6,798 bases of DNA from Chromatiales bacterium (GCA_024639625.1 JAHEIA010000172.1:1-6798); one strand, 5' to 3'. Positions 1-6,275 are shown, counted from the stretch's first letter. Program-made: numbers and translations. Notes: a model not told the origin generated them from the letters alone.

Positions 1-254
1 CCCCTCCTTGGGTTTTCAGCGGCGGTTTATGGCTTGTCGGTCCTACCTCTTGTGGAGGATGAGGTCCTGACCCGTCCTCGTGAGACCGGCCTGACGGGCC
101 CTTGGCGGGTTGGCCGGGCCCCAATGTGCCCCTGGTTGGGGGACAGGGAAAGATTACGCCATTTGCACACGCAGAGGATTGCGATTTCGGCTCTAAATTG
201 GGATAAAAAGAAAATATAATTGTCAAAATTTTTATAAATAAGCAATAATAGTCC
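1..254. other. Left-edge region without a confident gene
   Basis: This stretch holds no gene I can support. The first two thirds are GC-rich with several self-complementary pieces: GGGCCC occurs twice (around 99-104 and 115-120), and CCCCAA at 119-124 can pair with TTGGGG at 136-141 around an 11-base loop. Neither structure has a T-run, so neither is a standard terminator. One plus-strand frame is open from base 1 to a TAA at 217-219. It could be the tail of a gene entering from the left, but the peptide is rich in Arg, Pro and Gly and resembles nothing I know. The composition changes sharply to AT-rich from about 195 on. Confidence 0.4.
195..254 (+). promoter_or_regulatory. AT-rich promoter-like segment before the Lrp-type gene
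   Basis: The sixty bases before the regulator start are strongly AT-rich in an otherwise GC-rich window. They contain a perfect TATAAT at 215-220, though without a good -35 at the usual distance. They also contain TTGTCA at 220-225, followed 18 bases later by AATAAT at 244-249. The second pair would place transcription start almost on the ATG at 255. AT-rich upstream DNA is also typical of sites bound by Lrp-family proteins, so autoregulation is plausible. The exact elements are uncertain. Confidence 0.35.
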
Positions 255-740
255 ATGAGCAACGACGCTACCCCAATCCGGCTCGACCGCTACGACCGGC
301 GCATCCTGGAAATCCTTCAGGAGGACGGCCGTATCAGCAACCAGGATCTGGCCGAACGAATCGGCCTGTCGCCTTCGCCCTGCCTGCGGCGGGTGCGGGC
401 CCTGGAAGAATCGGGGTTGATTACCGGCTATCGGGCGCTATTGGACGCCCGCCGGCTGGGCCTGACGCTGATGGCACTGGTGCAGATCTCCATGGACCGC
501 CATACCCCGGAGCGGTTCGCGCGTTTCGACGCTGCGGTCGGCGGCCTGCCGGAGGTGTTGGAATGTCTGCTGATCACCGGCCGCGAGGCCGACTACCAGC
601 TCAAGGTGGTGGTGCACGACATGGACGCCTATCAGGAACTCCTGCTCAACAAGCTCACCCGCATCGAGGGCGTCAGCGGGGTTCAGTCCAGTTTCGTCCT
701 GCGCCGAGTGGTCGACCGAACCAATCTGCCGCTCGGGTAG
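255..740 (+). CDS. Lrp/AsnC family transcriptional regulator
   Basis: This is a 161-residue DNA-binding regulator of the Lrp/AsnC family, whose members usually control amino-acid metabolism or transport and act as dimers or octamers in the cytoplasm. Residues 11-60 form the N-terminal winged helix-turn-helix: LDRYDRRILEILQEDGRIS, then DLAERIGLSPSPCLRRVRAL, close to the classic Lrp pattern. Residues 70-150 form the C-terminal RAM ligand-binding and oligomerisation domain, with the region after VLECLLITGREADYQLKV matching the usual 'hydrophobic-G-x-xDY-L' segment. Length is typical. The ATG at 255 is the first possible start after an in-frame TAG at 249-251, so the start is firm even though I see no Shine-Dalgarno sequence. 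Its usual target would be divergent or adjacent; the left neighbour is outside the window. It converges on the thioredoxin-like gene with 39 bases between the stops. Resemblance is to Lrp rather than AsnC, but orthology cannot be settled here. Confidence 0.93.
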   Translation: MSNDATPIRLDRYDRRILEILQEDGRISNQDLAERIGLSPSPCLRRVRALEESGLITGYRALLDARRLGLTLMALVQISMDRHTPERFARFDAAVGGLPEVLECLLITGREADYQLKVVVHDMDAYQELLLNKLTRIEGVSGVQSSFVLRRVVDRTNLPLG

Positions 741-779
741 CGACCCAGCACAGTGGTGTGCCGGCGTTGCCGAATCCAA

Positions 780-1340
780 TCAGTGGAGCAATTCGAGAAT
801 CTTGGCCTCTATGGCTCGGGCGTTGCGGTCGCCTGCGTGTGTTTCGCCGAAGAACCGAGCCTGGATACGGCCTTCTTGGTCAATCAGGTAAAAACTCGGC
901 CAATAGCGGTTGCCCATCGCATTCCAGTAGGAAAAGTCGTTGTCCATCATCACCGGGTGGTGCAGATCGAACTCCTTTACCTTCGCGACTACGTTTTCGC
1001 GAAGCCGCTCGTGGGCGAACTCCGGCGAGTGTACCCCGACCATCGTAAACGGCTTGTCCTCTAGGTTGTGCGCCAACTCCTTCAACCAGGGAAACGAACG
1101 GTAGCAGTTCCAACAGTCGAAGGTCCAGAAGTCCAGCAATACCACCTGCCCGCGCAAGTCCGCTAGCCGCAGCGGCTCGCTGTTGATCCAGGCGTCCGCG
1201 GACGGATGGGTGAATTCAGGAGCCGGCCGTGGCAGCTCCCCATCCTCGGCGTCGGCGCCTTGCAAGTAAGAAAGCACTGCACTCAGGCCGAGCAGAAGCA
1301 AAACGGTCAGGATCGGCAGGCGTTGCAGAGGGCGGGACAT
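780..1340 (-). CDS. Thioredoxin-like TlpA/ResA-type protein, CWNC active site
   Basis: This is a 186-residue extracytoplasmic thioredoxin-fold protein. A short basic start (MSRPLQR) is followed by a hydrophobic stretch at residues 9-27, which is a signal peptide or membrane anchor. The thioredoxin domain follows from about residue 38: a VVLLDFWTFDC strand, a redox pair Cys76 and Cys79 in CWNC, and WPSFYLID containing the cis-proline Pro148 that packs against the active site. The motif differs from the CxPC of TlpA/ResA and is nearer to the 'DFWTxxCxNC' form in thioredoxin domains of DipZ-like and NHL-repeat proteins. Such proteins reduce or exchange disulfides in the periplasm, for example during cytochrome c maturation, but no partner gene is nearby. 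The start ATG (1338-1340) has only a weak upstream AGG. The gene diverges from the unknown membrane-protein gene. Confidence 0.88.
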   Translation of the reverse strand: MSRPLQRLPILTVLLLLGLSAVLSYLQGADAEDGELPRPAPEFTHPSADAWINSEPLRLADLRGQVVLLDFWTFDCWNCYRSFPWLKELAHNLEDKPFTMVGVHSPEFAHERLRENVVAKVKEFDLHHPVMMDNDFSYWNAMGNRYWPSFYLIDQEGRIQARFFGETHAGDRNARAIEAKILELLH

Positions 1341-1435
1341 ATCGATACAGACCTGTCCTAGGGAGCAGATATTTCAGCCTGGGTCCTGGAAACGAGTCGG
1401 CCTGCTGTTACCCGAGGCGCGCTTCCTGACACCGA

Positions 1436-1466
1436 TTGTCCGTACGCTTCGTAGCTTGGGTAGAAT
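1436..1466 (+). promoter_or_regulatory. Possible sigma-70-type promoter for the membrane-protein gene
   Basis: TTGTCC at 1436-1441 is followed 19 bases later by TAGAAT at 1461-1466, in the 176-base divergent gap between the thioredoxin-like gene and the membrane-protein gene. The -10 is good, but the spacing is longer than the preferred 17. No TGATCC/CGTA element is found here. The call is tentative. Confidence 0.25.
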
Positions 1467-1477
1467 ATAGGCCGTAA

Positions 1478-1496
1478 AGGAGGGATGAACTCTCCT
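1478..1496 (+). promoter_or_regulatory. Hairpin enclosing a strong Shine-Dalgarno sequence
   Basis: AGGAGGG at 1478-1484 can pair with CTCTCCT at 1490-1496 (seven pairs, one of them G-U), leaving a five-base ATGAA loop. The stem therefore hides the best ribosome-binding sequence in this leader, together with an out-of-frame ATG at 1485. The real gene starts at 1517, about 20 bases after the hairpin, with no good ribosome site of its own. The hairpin may influence translation; this is inference from the base pairing alone. Confidence 0.3.
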
Positions 1497-1516
1497 GTCA
1501 ACGGCGAATCGTTCGC

Positions 1517-2407
1517 ATGTTCGATATGGACACTGGTAAACACGCAAAAACGCATGACGCCGATCTCCAAGGGCAGGTTGCCAGGCATATCGACGCGTGC
1601 AGGCAGCGAATACCGAAGTTCGTGGTCGATAACTACGCCTGGCCCGGCGCGATCAGCCTGAACCGCCGGGCATGGGGCACCGATGTCTTGGTGGCTCCGT
1701 ACAACTTCATTATGGGGTTTCCCAACTTCATGCTGCGGATACTGGCGCCGATTCTCGATTTCTTCGGTGCCCACCAAGCGGCACAGCGTTTGCTTCGGAG
1801 CCACTTCGGGCTGCCGACGACGGTGCAGAAGACGCTGACGGGAAAGCTGATGCAGGACCTGCTGGATCTGCCGCCAAACCCGGAAGATGCTACCGATCGG
1901 GTGCGCCACCGCGTTGCTTTCGCTGCGCGAGAGCCGCTTAGAATCTACGTGCAAACGCGCAACGTGGCCGGCGATATCACAGCGGGTACGCTCGCGGTGT
2001 TTGTGGGGATTTTGTTTTTCCACCAGTTCACACCCGGATCAATCTCGGCGGGGTCGGCCCTCGCGCACGTGGTCGCCAGGGAGCAAGCGGTGTCGGATTT
2101 TGCGATCGGTGAGGTTTTTGGTCGGTTGTACTACGCAGTTTTTCCGGTAAGTCCCTCGTTGACGGTCATTGCCCTGGCTTTGCTACTGGTAATGGCAACG
2201 ATAGCGGTCGTCGCCGCGTTCTCCGGGTTCATCCATGATCCTATTCAGACGTTGACTGGCGTGCATCGACGCCGGCTGCACCGGTTGCTTGACGCAATCG
2301 AGGAATCGATCAACGGATCGAACGCCAAGGGTTACCGGCCGAAAGACACCTTCGTCGGGAGAGTCTACGATCTCATGGACTGGATCAAAGGAGTGCTTTC
2401 GTTCTGA
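1517..2407 (+). CDS. Predicted membrane protein of unknown function (possibly DUF6635)
   Basis: The product has 296 residues and no function I can assign. Its layout is a polar N-terminus, then a segment around residues 44-96 with 'SLNRRAWGTDVLVAPYN' followed by hydrophobic helix-like stretches (about 62-84), a charged middle, a clear hydrophobic segment at 153-170, a strong membrane segment at 214-240, and a basic region at 250-257 (HRRRLHRL). The 'L-R-A-G-DVL-AP-N' pattern near residues 47-63 reminds me of the DUF6635 family, from memory and not verified. Two membrane passes with cytoplasmic basic flanks are likely. The ATG at 1517 is the only ATG, GTG or TTG start in frame after the TAA at 1475; a second in-frame ATG lies at 1526, and neither has a clear ribosome site. 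It is divergent from the thioredoxin-like gene and 306 bases upstream of the pirin gene, so it is probably transcribed alone. Confidence 0.8.
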   Translation: MFDMDTGKHAKTHDADLQGQVARHIDACRQRIPKFVVDNYAWPGAISLNRRAWGTDVLVAPYNFIMGFPNFMLRILAPILDFFGAHQAAQRLLRSHFGLPTTVQKTLTGKLMQDLLDLPPNPEDATDRVRHRVAFAAREPLRIYVQTRNVAGDITAGTLAVFVGILFFHQFTPGSISAGSALAHVVAREQAVSDFAIGEVFGRLYYAVFPVSPSLTVIALALLLVMATIAVVAAFSGFIHDPIQTLTGVHRRRLHRLLDAIEESINGSNAKGYRPKDTFVGRVYDLMDWIKGVLSF

Positions 2408-2713
2408 TCGCCAAGGTGCGTGTGGCACGGCACGAATCTCCAACAAGCGAACGACGAGGCTGCAGGCACACGGGGTGGCGATTTCGCTTCCTAGAGGTGT
2501 GGCATCGGCGACGAGAAGGTAGGGGGCCTCCCCTGATTCAGCTAGGCGAATAATCTGCCGCGAAACAATGCGGCCAACGTCGCTTGTGCTGCCATCTGTT
2601 CGCGCTTTCTTGCGTAATGCACAACGGTTTTTTGTCGAAACGGGTACTTCAGAAAACTTGAGTGGTTTGGTAAGGTATTGACTGCAAGCGGTTCCGAGGG
2701 GAGCGAAGAAACG
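2408..2713. other. 306-base stretch without a convincing gene
   Basis: No gene is supported between the membrane-protein stop and the pirin start. AGGGG at about 2521-2525 can pair with CCCCT around a four-base loop, but no T-run follows. The end nearest the pirin gene is less GC-rich and contains TTTTTTG (about 2629-2635) and TTGAGT, so it probably carries the pirin promoter, though I cannot place a clean -35/-10 pair. A minus-strand frame is open across the whole stretch and overlaps both neighbouring genes; I treat it as a by-product of their codon use. The TGATCC-N16-CGTA element seen further right is absent here. Confidence 0.4.
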
Positions 2714-3412
2714 ATGATTGCGATGCGACCTGCCAGCGAACGTGGTCACGCGCGTCTGGACTGGCTCAGCAGCTACCACACCTTCTCTTTCGGTGGATAC
2801 TACGACGACGAACATATGGGTGTATCCAATCTGCGAGTGATCAACGATGATACGGTGGAGCCGGGGGGTGGTTTTGCCACCCACGGTCACCGCGATATGG
2901 AGATCATTACCTACGTGCTTTCCGGACAGCTCGAGCACAAGGACAGTATGGGCAACGGTTCAGTCATTCGGCCCGGTGATGTGCAGCGGATGAGCGCCGG
3001 CAGCGGGGTGCGGCACAGTGAATTCAACCCGTCTGCCACGGAGCCAGTGCATTTCCTGCAGATCTGGTTGCAGCCCAATCGGCTGGGCATCGCACCCGGC
3101 TACGCGCAGCAACACTTCAGCGAGCCGGAACGGCGCGGCAGGCTGCGGTTGCTGGTCTCGCCCGACGGCCGTGACGGCTCCATCAGCGCTCACCAGGATG
3201 CGCTACTCCACGGTACCCTACTCCAGGCAGGAGAAAGCGTCGAGTACCTGCTTGCGGACAACCGTCGGGCTTGGCTGCACGTAGCTCGCGGGATTGTGAT
3301 CGTCAATGGAGTCGAGCTTGGCGCGGGAGATGGCCTGCGCATCGAAAAAGAGAGGGCGGTGCGTATCGAAGGTCGGGAAAGTGCCGAAGCACTATTTTTT
3401 GATCTGCCCTAA
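2714..3412 (+). CDS. Pirin family bicupin protein (YhhW/YhaK type)
   Basis: This is a 232-residue cytosolic pirin-like protein with two cupin barrels; family members bind one metal in the N-terminal barrel, and E. coli YhhW can oxidise quercetin in vitro. The N-terminal signature is present: HARLDWLSSYHTFSFGGYYD, then FATHGHRDMEIITYVLSG and SAGSGVRHSEFN. Metal ligands read as His57, His59, His101 and Glu103, the same numbers I recall for E. coli YhhW, which supports this start and an active metal site. Length equals the bacterial pirins (about 231-234). The ATG at 2714 is preferred over an upstream GTG-type or other start at 2678 because GAGGGGAG lies about nine bases before it and homologues begin there. 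The physiological substrate is unknown; roles in redox stress or metabolite clean-up are proposed for the family. It converges on the peroxidase gene with 146 bases between them. Confidence 0.93.
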   Translation: MIAMRPASERGHARLDWLSSYHTFSFGGYYDDEHMGVSNLRVINDDTVEPGGGFATHGHRDMEIITYVLSGQLEHKDSMGNGSVIRPGDVQRMSAGSGVRHSEFNPSATEPVHFLQIWLQPNRLGIAPGYAQQHFSEPERRGRLRLLVSPDGRDGSISAHQDALLHGTLLQAGESVEYLLADNRRAWLHVARGIVIVNGVELGAGDGLRIEKERAVRIEGRESAEALFFDLP

Positions 3413-3558
3413 CGTAATGGATGCGAAACCATTTACCGCGTTCGCGCGAAGGACGAAAAGTCCCTCAGAAAGCAGCACTCTAATCCAAAGGCGAGGGCGA
3501 TTATCGCTCGGCGGGTGAAAGGTGAAGTTAGGAAAGGTGGACGTTGATTTTAGCTAGT

Positions 3559-4092
3559 TTAGAGTAACGCTTCGATCGCCTGTACCAGTTCCCCGCTTTG
3601 CGGCTTTACGGCACTGCTAAAGCTGCCCACCAACTGGCCTTCGCGGTCGATCAGGTACTTGTGGAAATTCCAGCGTGGCGACTCTCCCGAGAGCCGAGTC
3701 AAGGTTTCGTAGAGCGGTTCTGCGTTTCCCGCACGTACTCGGCTCTTTTCGAACATCGGAAATTCAACCCCGTAGGTGAGCCGGCAGAAGTTTTGAATCT
3801 GTTTCTCTGTACCGGGTTCCTGGGCGCCGAAATCATTGCTCGGGAAGCCCAGAACGACCAGACCTCGGTCCTTGTACTCTCGGTATAGTGCCTCCAATCC
3901 GTCATATTGTGGGGTGTAGGCGCATCGGCTGGCGGTGTTCACCACGAGCACCACCCTCCCGGAATAGCGCTCGCAAAGGTTTACCTCCTCCTCGCCGCCG
4001 AGGGTCCGTTTGCTGAAGTTTAGTGTCTCCGGACACCCCAGCGCCGAAGTGGAAGCTGTCAGAAGACCGATCAGAGCAATCACGGTTTTCAT
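3559..4092 (-). CDS. Glutathione peroxidase family protein, exported
   Basis: This is a cysteine-type glutathione or thioredoxin-dependent peroxidase that reduces hydrogen peroxide and lipid hydroperoxides. Counting from the upstream ATG (4095), the peroxidatic cysteine is Cys58 in NTASRCAYTPQYDGLEALY. The rest of the catalytic set is Gln92 in FPSNDFGAQEPG and Trp142-Asn143 in WNFHKYLID. Cys104 in QNFCRLTYGVEFPMFEK is a candidate partner cysteine. The first ~20 residues (KTVIALIGLLTASTSALG) form a signal peptide ending just before Cys21; the lipobox is imperfect (A-L-G-C), so a periplasmic protein is likelier than a lipoprotein. Two ATGs are adjacent (4095 and 4092). GAGGAG sits three bases before the first and six before the second, so I chose 4092. 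It starts 30 bases after the anti-sigma stop with no terminator between, so it is probably the third gene of the sigma operon. Confidence 0.93.
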   Translation of the reverse strand: MKTVIALIGLLTASTSALGCPETLNFSKRTLGGEEEVNLCERYSGRVVLVVNTASRCAYTPQYDGLEALYREYKDRGLVVLGFPSNDFGAQEPGTEKQIQNFCRLTYGVEFPMFEKSRVRAGNAEPLYETLTRLSGESPRWNFHKYLIDREGQLVGSFSSAVKPQSGELVQAIEALL

Positions 4093-4122
4093 CATCGTCT
4101 CCTCGAAGCAGGCGCCCGTCGC

Positions 4123-4779
4123 TCAGATGCCGATCAGGGGCTGCAGCATGCGGCTGAACATTCCCGAAAAGCGCAAACGCTCGTCGGTTGCGATTAGACA
4201 GATGCAATCTTCGCCCGTGTCTGCCACCGGTTGGTGGTGCACAGATGGGTCCAAATCCGCCAGATCCCCGGCCTGGAAGCGGCCGATCTCGTCCACGTAG
4301 GAACCCTTTAGTATCAGGGTCATCTCTCCGCCTCCGTGGGTGTGGTGCGGAATCGTGATCCCGGGGGCGATGCCCAACAGCCGCACGCTTCCCCTACCGC
4401 TGTCGATCCCGTGGAGTACGTGCTGGCGGATGCCGGGCACCAGGCTACGCCAGCGGACCGAGGCCAGTCCGCCGTCGAGGTATGGCGTCAGAACGGCCGG
4501 TAATCCATCACTGGACGATGGTCTGCGGAGTTTCGGCGGCTCGGCCGCGGGTGCCTCGTGAATGCGCTGCCACACATCGCCTAAACCCGCACCGGCCATC
4601 TCGGCCGCAGGAAGTTCCGCCAGCAGCTCTCCCCCGAGGGCCTCTGCTTCGGCTAGCCGCTCCAGGCAGCGCGGGCAGCGCTCCATGTGTGCGGCGACGA
4701 CCAGAGAGAAGCCTTCCCCGAGCACCCCCGCAGCCTGGGCCATGATCGTCGCGTCGTCAGGATGATGATTGATCGTCAT
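4123..4779 (-). CDS. chrR: ChrR-type zinc-dependent anti-sigma factor with cupin domain
   Basis: This is a 218-residue cytosolic anti-sigma factor that holds the upstream sigma factor inactive until a stress signal, singlet oxygen or organic peroxide in the Rhodobacter sphaeroides case, causes its release or breakdown. The N-terminal zinc anti-sigma domain shows His6, His31, Cys35 and Cys38 (AHMERCPRC), the same ligand positions I recall for R. sphaeroides ChrR. After a linker (about 75-95), the C-terminal cupin-like domain has IPHHTHGGGEMTLILKGSY with His146, His148 and Glu152, and His182 in DPSVHHQPV, each five above the R. sphaeroides positions I recall. Both metal sites therefore look intact. 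The ATG at 4779 is set by a GGGAG seven bases upstream inside the sigma gene and overlaps the sigma stop as ATGA, which suggests translational coupling. An upstream start at 4857 would lie within the sigma gene and add an unrelated tail. Confidence 0.95.
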   Translation of the reverse strand: MTINHHPDDATIMAQAAGVLGEGFSLVVAAHMERCPRCLERLAEAEALGGELLAELPAAEMAGAGLGDVWQRIHEAPAAEPPKLRRPSSSDGLPAVLTPYLDGGLASVRWRSLVPGIRQHVLHGIDSGRGSVRLLGIAPGITIPHHTHGGGEMTLILKGSYVDEIGRFQAGDLADLDPSVHHQPVADTGEDCICLIATDERLRFSGMFSRMLQPLIGI

Positions 4780-5375
4780 AGTTGCTCTCCCATCGCCGCA
4801 CGCAGCTTGCCGAAAGCAAGTCGCATACGGGATTTCACCGTACCGAGTGGAATGCACAGCCGCTGGCCGATCTCCGAGTGGCTCAGTCCCTCGAAAAAGG
4901 CCAGTCGCACTACATCTAGCTGATCATCCGGTAGAGTATCGACTAGCTCGCGCAGACGGTCTGCGTCCGGTCGCTCGTCGGCACGCTCATGCCCGCCCGG
5001 TCCTTCATCGGGGCGGTCTGCCTCGGCGGTGAGCTCAACCTCATGGAGCTTGCGCCGCCTTAGGCGATCGATCTGCAAGTTGCGGGCGACGCGGTAGATC
5101 CAGGCAGCCGGGGCAGCCTTGGCCGGATCGTACTGCTCGGCTTTCCGCCACACCTGAACCATCGTCTCCTGGGCGAGATCGTCCGCCGTTGCCGGATCGG
5201 CGCCCTGCCGGATCATGTAGCTCTTGAGCTTGGGTGCAAACTGCCCGTAGAGACGCTCGAAGGCATCGCGGCTCCGCTCAGCGGATATCGCCTGCAACCA
5301 GCGGACGGCTTCTTCGCTGGACGGTTTCGGTGCGGCGTCGGGTATGTCAGTCGTCGTAGTCACAGCCTGCATCAT
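4776..5375 (-). CDS. rpoE: ECF RNA polymerase sigma factor (RpoE, ECF11-like)
   Basis: This is a 199-residue extracytoplasmic-function sigma factor that directs RNA polymerase to stress promoters. Region 2 spans about residues 37-106 (DAFERLYGQFAPKLKSYM, then ADDLAQETMVQVWRKAEQYD and WIYRVARNLQIDRLRRRK, which read the -10). A charged linker (about 110-140) follows. Region 4 spans about 145-193 (LPDDQLDVVRLAFFEGLSHSEI, then GTVKSRMRLAFGKLR, the helix-turn-helix that reads the -35). Pairing with a ChrR-type anti-sigma factor places it with the ECF11 group, as in the R. sphaeroides singlet-oxygen response. Two ATGs are adjacent (5375 and 5372); GAGG lies eight bases before the first, which I chose. 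It is followed with a four-base overlap by chrR. A matching promoter lies at 5404-5432, so it probably activates its own operon. Confidence 0.95.
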   Translation of the reverse strand: MMQAVTTTTDIPDAAPKPSSEEAVRWLQAISAERSRDAFERLYGQFAPKLKSYMIRQGADPATADDLAQETMVQVWRKAEQYDPAKAAPAAWIYRVARNLQIDRLRRRKLHEVELTAEADRPDEGPGGHERADERPDADRLRELVDTLPDDQLDVVRLAFFEGLSHSEIGQRLCIPLGTVKSRMRLAFGKLRAAMGEQL

Positions 5376-5403
5376 AACAACGCCCTCACGGATGTCTATT
5401 GCG

Positions 5404-5432
5404 CTCTACGCGGCAAACTCTGAATCGGATCA
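5404..5432 (-). promoter_or_regulatory. Candidate ECF11-type promoter of the rpoE-chrR-gpx operon
   Basis: Reading the minus strand, TGATCC (5432-5427) is followed by 16 bases and CGTAGAG (5410-5404). This is the -35/-10 arrangement I recall for RpoE-ChrR sigma factors (TGATCC and CGTAAG-like). Transcription would start near 5397, about 22 bases before the rpoE ATG, leaving room for its ribosome site. It implies positive autoregulation of the sigma factor. Confidence 0.75.
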
Positions 5433-5594
5433 CCGGCGTGAATTCGCGGTCAGCGTCTGGCAGGGAGAGAATGGTGTAAAGGGATGGATACGAGGCGAGC
5501 GAGTGAGGAAGATAGCCGTTTGCGACCGAAAGTCGTCGGGGGCAGCGCACAGAGCAGTCGAAGATGGACAACGTCGACCCTCAACTGTGACTCA

Positions 5595-6173
5595 TCAGAA
5601 CTGAGGCAGCAAAACGCTGTCAATCAGCCACACCATACCGTTGGCCGTGCGATAACCTTGGCACTCGACTTCCGATTGATTGACCATGGGGCCGCTGCGG
5701 GATCGATTGAGGAACACCGGCTGGCCCGCTAAGGTATCTGCCTTGCGGATGAAGAAAGCACGTCTCGGGTCTACCTCGTTCGGCGAAATATGGTAGGCCA
5801 AGACTGTGGTGAGCACTTCTTCGTCGCTGGCGATCGCGTCGAGGATGTCTGCGGGGACGTTGCCGAATGCCTCATCCGTGGGCGCGAAGAGGGTAATTCC
5901 TTCGCTCGTGTCGAGCAGTTCGGCGACTTCGGCGGGAAGTACGGAGGCCAGTACGTTCAGGCCCAGTATGGCGGCTCCCTCTGTGATCGTCAGATGGGAA
6001 GCATCGGCGATCTTGGTTTTGGCGCAGGTGAGATGTCCGCCTCTCCAGTTCGCGTCGGCGGGATCGGCGAGGCCCAGGAGAAACAGTGGCAACAGCGTGG
6101 CGGTGACGGCGCGCAAGAGCTGCGTTTTCGTGCTACGTCCGGTGGACAGAAGTCGTACTCGCAGTGAGTGCAT
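5595..6173 (-). CDS. Exported fasciclin (FAS1) domain protein
   Basis: This is a 192-residue secreted protein with one FAS1 domain, a fold linked to cell adhesion and surface or matrix contacts; the bacterial role is mostly unknown. A basic N-terminus of about 21 residues precedes a hydrophobic stretch (22-36) and a likely signal peptidase site after Ala41 (DPADA|NW). The FAS1 domain runs from about 65 to the end. Its H1 box is ITLFAPTDEAF (93-103), the YH pair is in LAYHISPNEVD (127-128), and the H2-like end is NGMVWLIDSVLLP (178-190). Cys50 and Cys171 are the only cysteines after the signal and could form a disulfide. The ATG at 6173 has GGAG seven bases before it. The gene lies 219 bases upstream of rpoE on the same strand and has its own matching promoter at 6276-6304, so it is likely a member of the same regulon rather than only a neighbour. 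Confidence 0.9.
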   Translation of the reverse strand: MHSLRVRLLSTGRSTKTQLLRAVTATLLPLFLLGLADPADANWRGGHLTCAKTKIADASHLTITEGAAILGLNVLASVLPAEVAELLDTSEGITLFAPTDEAFGNVPADILDAIASDEEVLTTVLAYHISPNEVDPRRAFFIRKADTLAGQPVFLNRSRSGPMVNQSEVECQGYRTANGMVWLIDSVLLPQF

Positions 6174-6275
6174 TGACGATCTCCAGGTGGGTCAGCGCTA
6201 TTCGGTGCGCCGGTTTCGCGTTTTCTCGGTTGCATTCGGCCTGCGCGCCGAGGCGGGTTTATGGTGCGCTGTTCA

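Noticed and set aside
748..761. Hairpin GCACA-GTGG-TGTGC between the convergent Lrp-type and thioredoxin-like genes
   Set aside because: The five-pair stem has no T-run on either strand, so it is not supported as a terminator.
438..779. Minus-strand open frame opposite the Lrp-type gene
   Set aside because: It is antisense to a clear regulator gene, is rich in His and Gln as expected from reversed GC-rich codons, and shows no motif.
1485..1661. 58-codon open frame starting directly after AAAGGAGGG
   Set aside because: The ribosome site is only one base from the ATG, the peptide is not recognisable, and it overlaps the membrane-protein gene in another frame.
2236..2241. TGATCC inside the membrane-protein gene
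   Set aside because: No CGTA follows after 16 bases and no gene start lies downstream at promoter distance; the same holds for the copies near 1184, 2041, 2391, 4356 and 5214.
2183..2938. 251-codon minus-strand open frame
   Set aside because: It overlaps the well-supported pirin and membrane-protein genes on the opposite strand, has no recognisable domain and no ribosome site that I could see; only its central part is kept as a low-interest finding.
3491..3507. Small hairpin (GGGCGA with TCGCTC) between the pirin and gpx genes
   Set aside because: The stem is short, includes a G-U pair, and has no T-run; placement between convergent genes is suggestive but not enough.
4780..4857. Upstream start of the anti-sigma factor adding 26 residues
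   Set aside because: The added residues come from the sigma-factor coding sequence in another frame, and the start at 4779 has a good ribosome site and places the zinc ligands at the expected positions.
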